The notes under the pieces are model-generated. The model saw only the letters and a list, made by a program, of their open reading frames with translations, was not told the DNA's origin and did not search any database. Shown in pieces: positions 8,126-17,753 of a stretch of DNA of 53,884 nucleotides (position 1 is the stretch's first letter; each line of letters opens with the position of its first letter). Both the position numbers and the translations under genes were made by a program. The stretch covers positions 1 through 53,884 of the forward strand of contig CAYYWZ010000022.1 of the NCBI GenBank assembly GCA_964475415.1. Direction: 5' to 3'. This DNA is from CALCMJ01 sp964475415 (GTDB lineage Bacteria > Bacteroidota > Bacteroidia > Chitinophagales > Saprospiraceae).

Positions 8126-8971
8126 ATGAAAAATAGTTTTCTAGGAATTGGTGCAGAAAAATCAGCTTCATCATGGATATTTGCCTGCCTTTATGAACAT
8201 CCAGAAATTTGTATTCCAGTAAAGGAATTTAATTTTTTTACGGAAGAATCTTTATATACTCAAGGCCTAGATTTTTATAATACTTTCTACAATACAAGAT
8301 GTAAAAACCCAAAAATAGTAGGGGAGTATTCTACAGAGTATTTAACTAGTGAAATCGCTTCGAAAAGAATCTATAATGATTTTCCTGATGTCAAACTTAT
8401 TGTGTGTTTAAGAAATCCTATAGATAGGGCCTTCTCGAATTATATGAATGATATTATGGCAGGGGCAATTGATTCTAGTAAAGCATTCTCAGACTTAATG
8501 CACGAAAGAGAATACCTTTCAAAAGGCAATTACAAAAACCACTTAGAAAGATACTTGGAGATCTTTCCTCGAGAACAAATCTATATATCCCTTTATGATG
8601 ATATTCAAAGTGATGCTAAGAAGTTCATCAAAAAGTTATTTCAATTTTTAAATGTGGACGATACCTTTATTCCAAAAGCTATAGATAAAAAATATAATGT
8701 ATCACGTATGCCTGTCAACGTAAATGTTGATAAGTTGAGCAATAAGGTGGCGAAAACTTTGCAGTCATTTTCAGCAGGTGAAAAAATATGGTATACTATC
8801 AAGAAGACTGGTATAGTGCAAAAATTAAGAAATGCAAATACAGATGTCAATAAACCATTCTTATCTCCAGAGGTATATAATTCTTTAATACCTACCTTCC
8901 AAAAGGATATTTTATTTGTTGAAAACTTATTAAATAGAAAATTAGACTGGGGAATTGAAAAGGAAACTTAA
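8126..8971 (+). CDS. Sulfotransferase (PAPS-dependent, sulfotransfer_1-like)
   Basis: 281 residues. The 5'-phosphosulfate-binding loop is GIGAEKSASSWIFACL at residues 7-22, and the 3'-phosphate-binding motif is CLRNPIDRAFSNYMND near residue 93. KEFNFF and GEYSTEYL between them match bacterial and animal sulfotransferases that act on polysaccharides. It would transfer sulfate from PAPS to a hydroxyl or amine of the glycan. Its 3' end overlaps the next gene by 17 bp. This is one of four sulfotransferase-like genes in the window. No PAPS-producing genes (cysC/cysD/cysN type) are visible here. Confidence 0.88.
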   Translation: MKNSFLGIGAEKSASSWIFACLYEHPEICIPVKEFNFFTEESLYTQGLDFYNTFYNTRCKNPKIVGEYSTEYLTSEIASKRIYNDFPDVKLIVCLRNPIDRAFSNYMNDIMAGAIDSSKAFSDLMHEREYLSKGNYKNHLERYLEIFPREQIYISLYDDIQSDAKKFIKKLFQFLNVDDTFIPKAIDKKYNVSRMPVNVNVDKLSNKVAKTLQSFSAGEKIWYTIKKTGIVQKLRNANTDVNKPFLSPEVYNSLIPTFQKDILFVENLLNRKLDWGIEKET

Positions 8972-9752
8972 AAACGTAGTTAGAGATTTAATAATTTCTA
9001 ACAATCTATTTTTCAAGCCTCGAAAAGGGAATAGGATTATAATTTTCCATGAAATTTATGATCCTATTTTATTTAGAGAAAAAATTCTTTGGCTAAACGC
9101 TAGATTTAAAATAGTACCTGTGCTTGATTTGATGACTTCAGGTTCCACGGAAGAAATAGCCATAACATTCGATGATGGTTATAAATCTTGGTTTACAGAA
9201 GTATTACCTTTTTTTAAGGAGTACAAAATTCCAGCTACATTCTTTGTAAATACTGGTTTTCTAGATCTAAAAGGTGATGATAAGAATAAGTTTGTAAAAA
9301 GTAATCTAAAACGCAATTCTAAAAATTTAGTGCCTTTATCAAAAAGTCAACTAAAGGAAATAGCTGAAATTCCGTTTTTTGATTTTGGATGCCATACCCA
9401 CAATCATGTAGATTTTAGTCTAATAGATCATAGCAACTATGAAACTGAAATAGATCTAAATCGATCCTTGCTAGAAAATATTACCGGCAAAGCTGTTAAG
9501 TTGTTTGCTTACCCTTTTGGGCAAGAAATTCATGCACCTAAAGTTTTACAAAAATATCTAGAAAAAAATAATTTCTCCTTTGCTTTCACAATAATTCCAG
9601 GATTCATAAAGCAAAGAAAAAATGATTTTTTAGTTAACCGTGACTCATTAGAATTGTGGCAAACCAATAAGGTTTGGGATAGATGGTTACATGGCGCCTA
9701 TGATAGCTTAGTACTTTTTAAGAATAAAGTATACAGATCGGTTAGTCATTAA
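8955..9752 (+). CDS. Polysaccharide deacetylase, CE4 / NodB-like
   Basis: 265 residues. The NodB motifs are in order: AITFDDGYKSW near residue 70 (metal Asp and catalytic Asp), FGCHTHNHVDFS near 147 (the two metal His) and FAYPFGQE near 182. It would remove N- or O-acetyl groups from a polysaccharide or lipid-linked sugar. No signal peptide is evident, so it probably acts on a cytoplasmic lipid-linked intermediate. The start is TTG at 8955, within the end of the sulfotransferase gene; an in-frame TAG at 8943 excludes an earlier start. Its stop overlaps the convergent gene on the other strand by 11 bp. Confidence 0.87.
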   Translation: MKRKLKNVVRDLIISNNLFFKPRKGNRIIIFHEIYDPILFREKILWLNARFKIVPVLDLMTSGSTEEIAITFDDGYKSWFTEVLPFFKEYKIPATFFVNTGFLDLKGDDKNKFVKSNLKRNSKNLVPLSKSQLKEIAEIPFFDFGCHTHNHVDFSLIDHSNYETEIDLNRSLLENITGKAVKLFAYPFGQEIHAPKVLQKYLEKNNFSFAFTIIPGFIKQRKNDFLVNRDSLELWQTNKVWDRWLHGAYDSLVLFKNKVYRSVSH

Positions 9753-10935
9753 AGTATCTATGAAATTCTAGATCAAATCTTTGATCCCAAGTTTTTATTT
9801 TTTCTGAAACTGTAGATCTTCCAGCAGCGCAGATGTCAGAAACATCTCTTCCCTTCCAGCTATTTATTTTAGCTGCCATCTCTTCTTCGAAATTTTCACT
9901 TTCCTTTAAAATAAAGCAATTTTTTTCATCTTTAAAAATTGTACCCGTTCCCGCATTATCTATTGTAATAATTAACCTACCTGCTAATGCGCTTTCCCAC
10001 AATATATTTCCTAAACTTCCTCCTTCATAAAAGAACATTGCTGCGTGATGTGCTTCAATAAATGAAGGTATTTCATCATGCGCAACTTCCTTGTAAAATA
10101 CTACATGATCATTTAGCTTATACTTATTTACCAGTTCCTTTAACTTACCTTCTTGACTTCCTGAGCCTACGATACTGAGCTTTACATTCGTATAATTATA
10201 TTTTTCCTTTAATACTCTTATAATTTCTATCGCTTTATGTTGTCTTTTATAGGGTTCTAATCTTGCGATATAAGAGATTTTGAAAACCTTATCATTAGAA
10301 AGTACGCTTGGTGTTTTGTAGGCTAGTAATTTCTCTCGCAATTTATGCTCCATACCATTATACATAAGATCAACTTTTTTATTTTTATTAAAAAAGTTGA
10401 ATACTTTATCATACTCAGTTCCATCCAAGGTTGCAAGTACATAATCGGCAGGTTTTTTAATAGCTAATACATCAAATATAAATCTTGTATACAATCTGAA
10501 GTAATTCTTCTGCTCTACATCCTTAGTAAGTATTGTTCCGTATATTCTACCGACAGAAGTAACGCTATTTTTTCTACCCACTAAAGCTGCAATTGTTGCA
10601 AAGGTAGACAAGCCGTAAATCAAGTCATATTTATCTGACTTTAGTTTTCTATTTGAAGCAAAGTATTGTTTAAAAAACACAATAAATTTCCATATGTAGT
10701 AAACTGGAAAATTAAATTTTTTTAATTCTATAACAGATCCATTTGGTAAAGTTTTGATCCTATTTATTTCCTTATTGTATATGATAGAATGAAATATATA
10801 GTCCTCAGAGTTGCCTAGATAATTATATAAATTATAAACAGCAGGAACGCCTTGGGGATCTTTATCTTCAAGAAACCAAGGGATTAAAGGAAAATATAAT
10901 TCTCCTAACAGTAATATCTTCTTTTTATTTTCCAA
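9742..10935 (-). CDS. GT-B glycosyltransferase, family 4 type
   Basis: 397 residues. The C-terminal half has KISYIARLEPYKRQHKAIEI (about residues 221-240), LSIVGSGSQEGKL, and an EGGSLGNILWESALAGRLII acceptor/nucleotide region near 300. This is a GT4 layout. The N-terminal domain is more divergent. The only possible start near the beginning is TTG at 10935, directly after an in-frame TAG. It overlaps the upstream deacetylase-like gene by 11 bp, so translational coupling is likely. The 3' end overlaps the convergent CE4 gene by 11 bp with no room for a terminator. Donor sugar unknown. Confidence 0.85.
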   Translation of the reverse strand: MENKKKILLLGELYFPLIPWFLEDKDPQGVPAVYNLYNYLGNSEDYIFHSIIYNKEINRIKTLPNGSVIELKKFNFPVYYIWKFIVFFKQYFASNRKLKSDKYDLIYGLSTFATIAALVGRKNSVTSVGRIYGTILTKDVEQKNYFRLYTRFIFDVLAIKKPADYVLATLDGTEYDKVFNFFNKNKKVDLMYNGMEHKLREKLLAYKTPSVLSNDKVFKISYIARLEPYKRQHKAIEIIRVLKEKYNYTNVKLSIVGSGSQEGKLKELVNKYKLNDHVVFYKEVAHDEIPSFIEAHHAAMFFYEGGSLGNILWESALAGRLIITIDNAGTGTIFKDEKNCFILKESENFEEEMAAKINSWKGRDVSDICAAGRSTVSEKIKTWDQRFDLEFHRYFND

Positions 10936-12271
10936 CTATATCATTTAGATCATTGTGGTAAAACTGGTTTATTATTATGCCATTTTCCGTAGTAGGATCA
11001 AAGTTGCTATTATGGAAATTTATCATTACTGCAGTATTCATCTGATTTTTAACAAGAAAATTAAACATAACTTCCTTCAATGGCTGTCCATTATTCTTTG
11101 CGTAGTGGATTGCTGAACTTTCCATAAACACAAGAGGCGTTTCTTTCCAAGAATAGGCTACTCGTTTCTTAAAGTTATATAGGTGATAGGAGAATCCTGT
11201 GCCACATCGAAATCCTAAATGTTTATTATAACCCATACTGGAATCATGTGTAATATTTGAATCTGTTAATTGGTCCGGAGTGTTATCCCAATCAAATCTT
11301 AACCAGTGTTGCCTGTTGTGTTGGATGCTTCTATTGACCCTAGTTTCTAATGTCTTTTTTTCTGATGCATACATTAATTTATTATCATGGGAATTGTAAC
11401 TAGGATGTAGCCCTATAGTATAGGATCTACTATTTGCTATTTCTAGAATCTCATCTATGTAAGAGTTTTCTATAGAATACTTATTATCATATTTAGTATT
11501 TCCTCCTACCATCAGGTAAAGAATCTTTTCTTCCCATTGCTTCTCTGTTTTTAACAGTTCTGAGAAATTATCATAGGGGTCAGTCTGTTTACCTAGCAAC
11601 ATTTTTCTATAGTGCGCAATCGAGTTTTTCATAGCTGTAGCACCTCTTCGATATCTTAGATTTGCTCCTAGGGATCGTATAAATTTTGGAAAAGGTTTGA
11701 ACTTGAATAAGATATCAAGATCATGTGATATAGAATATTTTGTTTTTACAGCTATTTTTTGATTTGTTATTAGTTGTACTAGATTCCGCACCAAATCATC
11801 TACGATAGGATATTCCTGTAATTTATTTTTTACTAATATTTGTTTTTCCTCTCTTAGCCACCCCGCAGTATTGTTATCTGATTTCTCTGCAAAAACTTCT
11901 TCATAACGACTGATGTGAAAAAATATAGATTCTAAGATATCAAATTCTATAGCACTCTCATTAGCGAACTTCTTTTTTCTAGCAGACTTATTTTCTATGG
12001 AGTATACGGTTAACTGATCAGCGTAATAACAATTCATATATAATGAGTCTATATGAATTGCAGAAGAAGAAAAAATCAGTTTTTGATTAGGGATGTAAGT
12101 AGCTCCTTCTTTTGCTGGCTTTTTCCCATAATATATATCTACTTGTTTATCTAGTTTATATACAGAAGCGAATAATGGGTGGGATAAAATAAATTTAATA
12201 GTGTACTCTATTTCTAGAGCAAACTTATTTTCTGTATCGAAATGAAATATTATGTTTTGGCTTTTATACAA
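10925..12271 (-). CDS. Polysaccharide deacetylase-family protein with extra N-terminal domain
   Basis: 448 residues. Residues 1-190 form the N-terminal domain common in Bacteroidota members of this family (about half the protein, mostly alpha/beta). The deacetylase-like part follows, with YSISHDLDILFKF (an Asp-x-Asp metal motif), IGLHPSYNSHDN (His-rich motif 2) and a later FRCGTGFSYHLYNF. It lacks the textbook TFDD, so catalysis is likely but not certain. It sits between a FemAB/GNAT-like acyltransferase and a glycosyltransferase on the same strand. The start is TTG at 12271. Two codons upstream, in the same frame, is the TAA of the preceding gene, so stop-codon readthrough would fuse the two proteins. 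Confidence 0.75.
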   Translation of the reverse strand: MYKSQNIIFHFDTENKFALEIEYTIKFILSHPLFASVYKLDKQVDIYYGKKPAKEGATYIPNQKLIFSSSAIHIDSLYMNCYYADQLTVYSIENKSARKKKFANESAIEFDILESIFFHISRYEEVFAEKSDNNTAGWLREEKQILVKNKLQEYPIVDDLVRNLVQLITNQKIAVKTKYSISHDLDILFKFKPFPKFIRSLGANLRYRRGATAMKNSIAHYRKMLLGKQTDPYDNFSELLKTEKQWEEKILYLMVGGNTKYDNKYSIENSYIDEILEIANSRSYTIGLHPSYNSHDNKLMYASEKKTLETRVNRSIQHNRQHWLRFDWDNTPDQLTDSNITHDSSMGYNKHLGFRCGTGFSYHLYNFKKRVAYSWKETPLVFMESSAIHYAKNNGQPLKEVMFNFLVKNQMNTAVMINFHNSNFDPTTENGIIINQFYHNDLNDIVGK

Positions 12272-12277
12272 GAACTG

Positions 12278-13219
12278 TTATTTAAGTGAGTGTAAGGCAT
12301 CGATCAATTTGTTCTTGCCTTTGTACATTCTGTAGTAAATTTGCTGTTCAGAGGGAAAAGCAGTGATCATCTTATTTATTCCTTTGACCATACTTCCATT
12401 AAAATTAAAACCTTTGTTATTACCTAAGGCAATTTCTATAGATTTCCATTGCATAAACTCACTAGTTTCGCTTATTGCAATATTATAATTCTTACCAAAG
12501 CCTAAAACATGAATTTGCTGTTTATCCATTCCTAGTAAGATCCCTCCATTGACAGATTTATCTTTTCCTATTGCAAGATAGAGTTGTCCTACTTTTTCTT
12601 CTTTTAATTTTTTATACAGATTGTCTAAAAACTGTTTACTGTAAGGCATAGCTGCCTTATTTTTAGAAAAGCTTTTTTCTAAGAGAGAGTAGTATAGATC
12701 AATATCTTCACTCTCTACAAAATCTAGTCTGGATTCTGATCGCTTGATAATTTTTTTTAAACTGCTTTTAAGATCTCTACTTATAACTTCTAATTGTTTA
12801 TCCTTGGGAATGATGTAGGTATACATGACAGAACTATTATAATTATCCCAGTAGAATGGTAACCAATTATTATATGCCGGGCTTTGTGCTTGGTTGATCC
12901 AAGTGGTCTTAGGCAATTGTCCAATTAGAGACGCTGAAATTTTATTATAAGTGGATCTTTTTTTAATATCGTATACTTCACTATCCAGCCATATACCCAT
13001 ATAAGGAGTTAATGGGGGAAGCTTTATTATTTTTTGACCTTTTATTTTTTCCATATAGTAGGTCATAAATCCGTCTATTGCTCCATCTGAATTGTTATGT
13101 AAGATAACAAACCAGTTATCCTCACCACAAACTGCATCTAGCCAGTAAGGCTGCTGGAATAGAGGAATATCACTCCTTGAATTAACAAACTCTTTATATA
13201 ATATTTTACGCTCGTTCAT
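12278..13219 (-). CDS. FemAB/GNAT-fold acyltransferase (BioF2-like)
   Basis: 313 residues. It opens with QQPYWLDAVCGEDNWFVI, the usual N-terminal pattern of FemAB-like proteins in sugar loci. The C-terminal half contains QLYLAIGKDKSVNGGILLGM and GKNYNIAISETSEFMQWK, typical of the second GNAT fold. Relatives transfer an acyl or aminoacyl group to an amino sugar or peptide amine. Next to a deacetylase, it could re-acylate a freed amine; this is inference from context. I chose the ATG at 13219 over a TTG at 13234. It runs divergently from asnB across 66 bp. Confidence 0.7.
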   Translation of the reverse strand: MNERKILYKEFVNSRSDIPLFQQPYWLDAVCGEDNWFVILHNNSDGAIDGFMTYYMEKIKGQKIIKLPPLTPYMGIWLDSEVYDIKKRSTYNKISASLIGQLPKTTWINQAQSPAYNNWLPFYWDNYNSSVMYTYIIPKDKQLEVISRDLKSSLKKIIKRSESRLDFVESEDIDLYYSLLEKSFSKNKAAMPYSKQFLDNLYKKLKEEKVGQLYLAIGKDKSVNGGILLGMDKQQIHVLGFGKNYNIAISETSEFMQWKSIEIALGNNKGFNFNGSMVKGINKMITAFPSEQQIYYRMYKGKNKLIDALHSLK

Positions 13220-13261
13220 GGCTCTTTGCAACAACTGTTACCTAAAGAATTATAATCTGTA

Positions 13262-13269
13262 TATCTTTG
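13262..13269 (+). promoter_or_regulatory. -7 box for asnB
   Basis: TATCTTTG matches the TAnnTTTG consensus exactly and lies 16 bp before the asnB ATG, giving a short leader. No convincing -33 TTTG box is seen at the expected distance. Confidence 0.5.
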
Positions 13270-13285
13270 TTTCTAATCAGAAAAA

Positions 13286-15064
13286 ATGTGTGGTTTATTT
13301 GGCATAATTCAAAAATCTAAAAATACAGTAAATGTTAAGCATTTAGAAGCAGGAATAGATTTATTATCCCATAGAGGACCTGATAGTCGCGGCAGTTTTA
13401 CAGATTCTAAGGTTGCTTTTGGACATACTAGATTAGCTATTTTTGATACATCAGATAAGGGAAGTCAACCTATGACTGCCTTTGGGTGCCATCTTATCTT
13501 CAATGGTGCGATATACAATTATATAGAAATTCGGGAAGAGCTTGTAAAAAAAGGATATAGCTTCAGAAGTAATTCGGATACTGAAGTGGTTCTGGCTGCT
13601 TTTGCTGAGTATGGTTTGGATTGTTTTAAATTGTTTAATGGACAGTGGGCAATTGCCATATATGACCCTGCAAAGAGAAAAGTAATTCTTAGTAGAGATA
13701 GAATAGGGATAAAGCCTATTTATTTCTATGAAAATGATGATGCCTTTTATTTTTGTTCTGAGATAAAGGCTTTGTCTACTATACCTAGATTCGAGAGACA
13801 AGTCGATGTATCCAGTATGGCTGATTTTTTAGCTTACAAAATGCATGATCACACAAGTAATACTTTTTATAGAGGTGTTTCTAATGTGAAAAAGGGTAAT
13901 ACTTTAATTTATGATCTAGAAGCTGATAATTTTAAAGAAACTCAGTTTTATAATCTAGAGCATATACAATATGTCAATGAGAATGAAGACACTTTATTAT
14001 CTACTTATTCTCATTTATTGGATAGTAGTATTAAGTTAAGATTGAGATCAGATAGGCCTATAGGTATGGCTTTGTCAGGAGGACTGGATAGCAGTATTCT
14101 GGCACTAAGAATTTCTAATGTTTTTAATAAAAAAAATGTCAGTACTTATTCGGTAGTTTATGAGTCTGAGAAAATTAATGAAAAAAAGTATTTAGAAGCT
14201 GTTGTGAAATCTGCTGGATTAGAGAATTCTATTATTGCACCAGATGAGCGAGAACTATTAGATCTTCTGCCGAATGTATTATATCATCAGGAGGAGCCAT
14301 TTAATGGTTTTGGAGTAATGGCTCAGAATGTATTGTTTAGAAAAGCTTCTTCAGATGATGTCAAGGTTATGATAGATGGTCAGGGCGCTGATGAATTATT
14401 AGGGGGCTATGAAAAATTCTATTTACCGATTATTAAAAAGCTTTCTAAGTCTAATCCATTCCAAGCATTGCTTCTATTGAATGAAATTATGTTCAAAACA
14501 AACTTCGGTTTAAAAAATGCATATAAAGCATTTAGAAATTATAGTCGCAAGAATATTGAGAATAAGCCCGGGTGGTTAATTCCTGATCCATTACAAAGAT
14601 ATAGTTTAAAGTATCCTGAAGATACTGTCGAAAATATTTCAAAAAATTTGCTTAATGGAATGGGTATTTCTGCCTTACTTAGATATGAGGATAAAAATGC
14701 TATGCAATATGGTATAGAATCTAGAGTGCCATATCTAGATCATAAGCTTGTGGAGTTCAGTTTGCAACTTACAGATAATTATAAAATAAATAAAGGTGTC
14801 AGAAAGTGGATTCTTAGAGAAGCGAATAAATCTATTTTGCCTTCCGTATTATATAATAGAAAAAATAAATTAGGCTTTGCAACACCGGAAAAATACTGGT
14901 TAAGAAATAACGAAGCTTATTATATAAAGCAAATAGATAAGTACAGAGATATGCTTAAGGCATTTATAGACTTTGATAAACTTAAATTAGAAGGAAATTC
15001 TGATTTAATTTGGAGGTTATTTATTGCTGGAAAATGGATGGATGAACTCAATCTTAAGCATTAA
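13286..15064 (+). CDS. asnB: Glutamine-hydrolysing asparagine synthase-type amidotransferase
   Basis: 592 residues. The N terminus MCGLFGI exposes the catalytic Cys of the class II glutaminase domain after Met removal; LLSHRGPDSRG and NGAIYNYIEIREEL are also present. The synthetase domain carries the PP-loop SGGLDSS near residue 264, followed by GQGADELLGGYEKFY and ESRVPYLDHKLVEFS. AsnB makes asparagine from aspartate, glutamine and ATP. Within O-antigen and capsule loci, relatives amidate uronic acids, and the location here suggests that second role. It lies alone on its strand between two minus-strand blocks, and its stop overlaps the convergent gene by 11 bp. Confidence 0.9.
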   Translation: MCGLFGIIQKSKNTVNVKHLEAGIDLLSHRGPDSRGSFTDSKVAFGHTRLAIFDTSDKGSQPMTAFGCHLIFNGAIYNYIEIREELVKKGYSFRSNSDTEVVLAAFAEYGLDCFKLFNGQWAIAIYDPAKRKVILSRDRIGIKPIYFYENDDAFYFCSEIKALSTIPRFERQVDVSSMADFLAYKMHDHTSNTFYRGVSNVKKGNTLIYDLEADNFKETQFYNLEHIQYVNENEDTLLSTYSHLLDSSIKLRLRSDRPIGMALSGGLDSSILALRISNVFNKKNVSTYSVVYESEKINEKKYLEAVVKSAGLENSIIAPDERELLDLLPNVLYHQEEPFNGFGVMAQNVLFRKASSDDVKVMIDGQGADELLGGYEKFYLPIIKKLSKSNPFQALLLLNEIMFKTNFGLKNAYKAFRNYSRKNIENKPGWLIPDPLQRYSLKYPEDTVENISKNLLNGMGISALLRYEDKNAMQYGIESRVPYLDHKLVEFSLQLTDNYKINKGVRKWILREANKSILPSVLYNRKNKLGFATPEKYWLRNNEAYYIKQIDKYRDMLKAFIDFDKLKLEGNSDLIWRLFIAGKWMDELNLKH

Positions 15065-16187
15065 GAAATGTTGTAAAATTATGCTCTACTTTCTTAAGAT
15101 ATTGAGTTGATGAATTTTCTTTTTTGATAGTATTATACTTTTTGTCTCTTAACCAATTATCAAGAAGTACAGCCAGATCTTCTGCTGATTTATATCTTTC
15201 AGTTATATTATTTAATTCATTTTCTAGAGGGTAAAACTCAGGTAATAAGCTAGGAATATAAAATTTAGCCATATCGTTTATACTGCCGGAAACACAACTA
15301 TAGCCCATTTTTTCTTTAAATATCTGATATAACATGGTTTCACTAAAAGGTAATATTAGAAAATCTGAATTTTCTAATTGTTCATCAAATTTATCTTGTT
15401 CAATAAAATCTTCATAGAAATATAACTTGATCAAGGGGTTATTAATTTTCTTAGTTAATTCTATAATTTTTTTTGCATAGTTACTTTGACAATTGCCTAA
15501 AAAGTAAAAATTAACAGGAAAACTCGGCTTCAATAATTGTATAGCTTTTAGTAATAAATTATAATCTCTGTTTTTATTACTGATATTTCCAGGTATAGTA
15601 ATATTTACATATGGCCGATCATGTATTTTAATATCGTGCTTAGGAACTGCAAAATTCAATACATAGGTATTTATTTTATTTTGTGTAGACGCTGCGAAAT
15701 ATGATTTAGTTTCTTCAGTAGGAAATGCATAATTACATGCTGAATCAAGAAGGTTTTTAATTTTCTTTTCTTTATCAAGTAAAATATACGTACCATATTT
15801 CATTAAGTTTTTCAGACTTTCGATAAATGTATTTCTAAGAATAGAGATGTGTTTTTTCGGCTTAGTGTATGCATTTATATCATGTATTACGAGTGTAGAT
15901 TTATTTGTAAAAAACTTTTTTGGTATCGAATTGATAATAGGATCTAGCGTAATAAAAATGATATTATCATATACAAGTTCGATTCTTTCTAGTTCATTAT
16001 AATAATTTTGGGATTTTATAATATTCCAATTTATATTTTCAAAATTCTCAATAAGATTTATTTGGTCGAAACAAAAAGAATTTGTGTAACAATCTATTTC
16101 ACAGTTTAGTCTAGTAAACATATCTATATAAGCATGAAGGACTTCATTGTGTCTAGATAGTTCTATAAGTGCTACTTTTTTTAACAT
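15054..16187 (-). CDS. GT-B-like glycosyltransferase, divergent
   Basis: 377 residues, no signal peptide. The C-terminal half has a Rossmann-like pattern VNITIPGNISNKNRDYNLLL (about residues 193-212), then NFYFLGNCQSNYAKKI and SDFLILPFSET, as in GT-B glycosyltransferases. The usual E-x7-E acceptor motif is not clear, so I cannot assign a CAZy family. The start ATG overlaps the stop of the upstream GT-C gene (TAATG), making a two-gene unit. Its 3' end overlaps asnB by 11 bp. A glycosyltransferase role is supported by fold pattern and context only. Confidence 0.55.
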   Translation of the reverse strand: MLKKVALIELSRHNEVLHAYIDMFTRLNCEIDCYTNSFCFDQINLIENFENINWNIIKSQNYYNELERIELVYDNIIFITLDPIINSIPKKFFTNKSTLVIHDINAYTKPKKHISILRNTFIESLKNLMKYGTYILLDKEKKIKNLLDSACNYAFPTEETKSYFAASTQNKINTYVLNFAVPKHDIKIHDRPYVNITIPGNISNKNRDYNLLLKAIQLLKPSFPVNFYFLGNCQSNYAKKIIELTKKINNPLIKLYFYEDFIEQDKFDEQLENSDFLILPFSETMLYQIFKEKMGYSCVSGSINDMAKFYIPSLLPEFYPLENELNNITERYKSAEDLAVLLDNWLRDKKYNTIKKENSSTQYLKKVEHNFTTFLNA

Positions 16188-17710
16188 TAGTTTTTTATTA
16201 TTAGGTAAGCACTACTTCCTTTGTAGATGATACTGTCTCTCACTTCGTAATTATTTCTCCTTATATAATCTAGTATATAGCTTTTATCAGTTTCTAAGAA
16301 TTGACTTCCATCCATAACTTTAGAATTAAAATCAAATCTTCCTTTTCTAGTATTCAGTTGGTTTTCATTGCCAAAGATAAACCAAGTTTCTTTACTTCTT
16401 ATTTTTGTAAGATCTTGATCCAGATCTTTTAAGTTGCTTATATTGACATTACCTATAATTACTGATTTATCATCTGATAATAGGCGTGCATTTTTATAAT
16501 ATTTATATATACCTCTGATATCTTTAAAAATATAAATTCCCTGATTTTCTTTTTTATTCGATACCACATACTCAATAGTTGTTTTTACCTTTTCTAAAGT
16601 AAAAGGGTAATTTATGATAAAGAGAAGCATATAGGTACTTATGAAAACGGGCAGTAAATATTTTTTAAGTTTTAAACTCCAGAATTTTAAGGTACTTATA
16701 TGATTAATTCCTACAGAAAAAAGCAATAGATAGATAGGTAGTTGATAATAAGTATTTCTAACACTATAAGGATATATTTCAAGAGAAGATAATATCAGAT
16801 GTAAAGCAATAGGGGAGAGTGTATAATAAATCAATTTGTATTGCTTATTCTTAATCAGGGAATAAATACCAATCAAGAAAATCAGGAAGAATATAAAGGG
16901 AAGTAATATTAACTTATATTTTACAGAAGGAATAAGGTATACATTGTATGCAAAGAAATTGTAGAAAATGGTGAAAAATCTAGTAGGAAACCAGGTAATC
17001 AATTCGATAGGATTCATAGGCATAAAAGCATATTGCCAAAAATCAACTTGATGTTGTTTTGAGGGGTGACTAACTATAAATTCAGAATAATAAAAGAAAA
17101 AACAAATAACCCATGCGGCACCAGATAAGAACAACCTTATAAGTGACTTTAGCTCTTGTTTTTTTATGAGCAGTTTTAAGCCATAAATAAAAAGTAAGAA
17201 GATCGAAATATGAGATAGAAAAATAGAAATGCATCCAGCTATTGTAGAAGATAAGGACACTTTTTCTTCCTTAAAAACGTACCAAAGAAAAAGTATGGTT
17301 AGGCAAAGATCGACAGCGTATTGTTTGAATTCTGTAGAATACCTCATAAATAGAGGAGAAAAACCTAACAAGAATAGACAAGTTAGGGAAATCTTGAATG
17401 AACCCGTAAGCCTATATGACATAGGGTAGATGAAAATAATGCTAACTACACCAAAAAGAAATGGTAATAATCTGATAGTAAGCGTTGAGAAGCCTAGTAT
17501 ATTCGTTAGAAATTCTGAACTAAGTAGAAATAATATTGGTGTTACCTGAAAGGAACTTAAAGGCTGCAGCAACCCTAGATAGTCTCTAGACTGGAGATTA
17601 AGTCCTAAGGCAGCTTCATCAATATATAAGCTTCTGTCGAAAAGAAACTGAATAAGAAATATTGAAAGGCAAAGAGCAACGAGAAGTTTTATTTTAAGTT
17701 TGGAATCCAC
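16187..17710 (-). CDS. GT-C membrane glycosyltransferase (ArnT/PMT-like)
   Basis: 507 residues with about ten to eleven hydrophobic segments. After the first transmembrane helix the first periplasmic loop has YIDEAALGLNL, giving the acidic residue typical of GT39/GT83-type GT-C enzymes. Further on are LRLLPFLFGVVSIIFIYPM and FSPLFMRYSTEFKQYAVDL, closely resembling bacterial membrane mannosyl-/arabinosyl-type transferases. These enzymes use polyprenyl-phosphate sugars at the periplasmic face, so it would decorate the glycan or lipid A after export. The start is GTG at 17710, directly after an in-frame stop. It is coupled to the following gene by TAATG. Confidence 0.75.
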   Translation of the reverse strand: MDSKLKIKLLVALCLSIFLIQFLFDRSLYIDEAALGLNLQSRDYLGLLQPLSSFQVTPILFLLSSEFLTNILGFSTLTIRLLPFLFGVVSIIFIYPMSYRLTGSFKISLTCLFLLGFSPLFMRYSTEFKQYAVDLCLTILFLWYVFKEEKVSLSSTIAGCISIFLSHISIFLLFIYGLKLLIKKQELKSLIRLFLSGAAWVICFFFYYSEFIVSHPSKQHQVDFWQYAFMPMNPIELITWFPTRFFTIFYNFFAYNVYLIPSVKYKLILLPFIFFLIFLIGIYSLIKNKQYKLIYYTLSPIALHLILSSLEIYPYSVRNTYYQLPIYLLLFSVGINHISTLKFWSLKLKKYLLPVFISTYMLLFIINYPFTLEKVKTTIEYVVSNKKENQGIYIFKDIRGIYKYYKNARLLSDDKSVIIGNVNISNLKDLDQDLTKIRSKETWFIFGNENQLNTRKGRFDFNSKVMDGSQFLETDKSYILDYIRRNNYEVRDSIIYKGSSAYLIIKN

Positions 17711-17753
17711 TTAGCTTTATTTCTATGTAAAAATATAATATTTTCGCTCTAAT

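Noticed and set aside
12266..12280. Single stop between the FemAB-like and deacetylase-like genes as a sequencing error or pseudogene
   Set aside because: Both products have complete domains of normal length. I keep them as two genes and mention readthrough only as a possibility.
15054..16187. Possible broken or frameshifted glycosyltransferase because the usual GT4 acceptor motif is missing
   Set aside because: The frame is full length for a GT-B enzyme, is coupled at both ends to neighbours, and shows no displaced domain in other frames.
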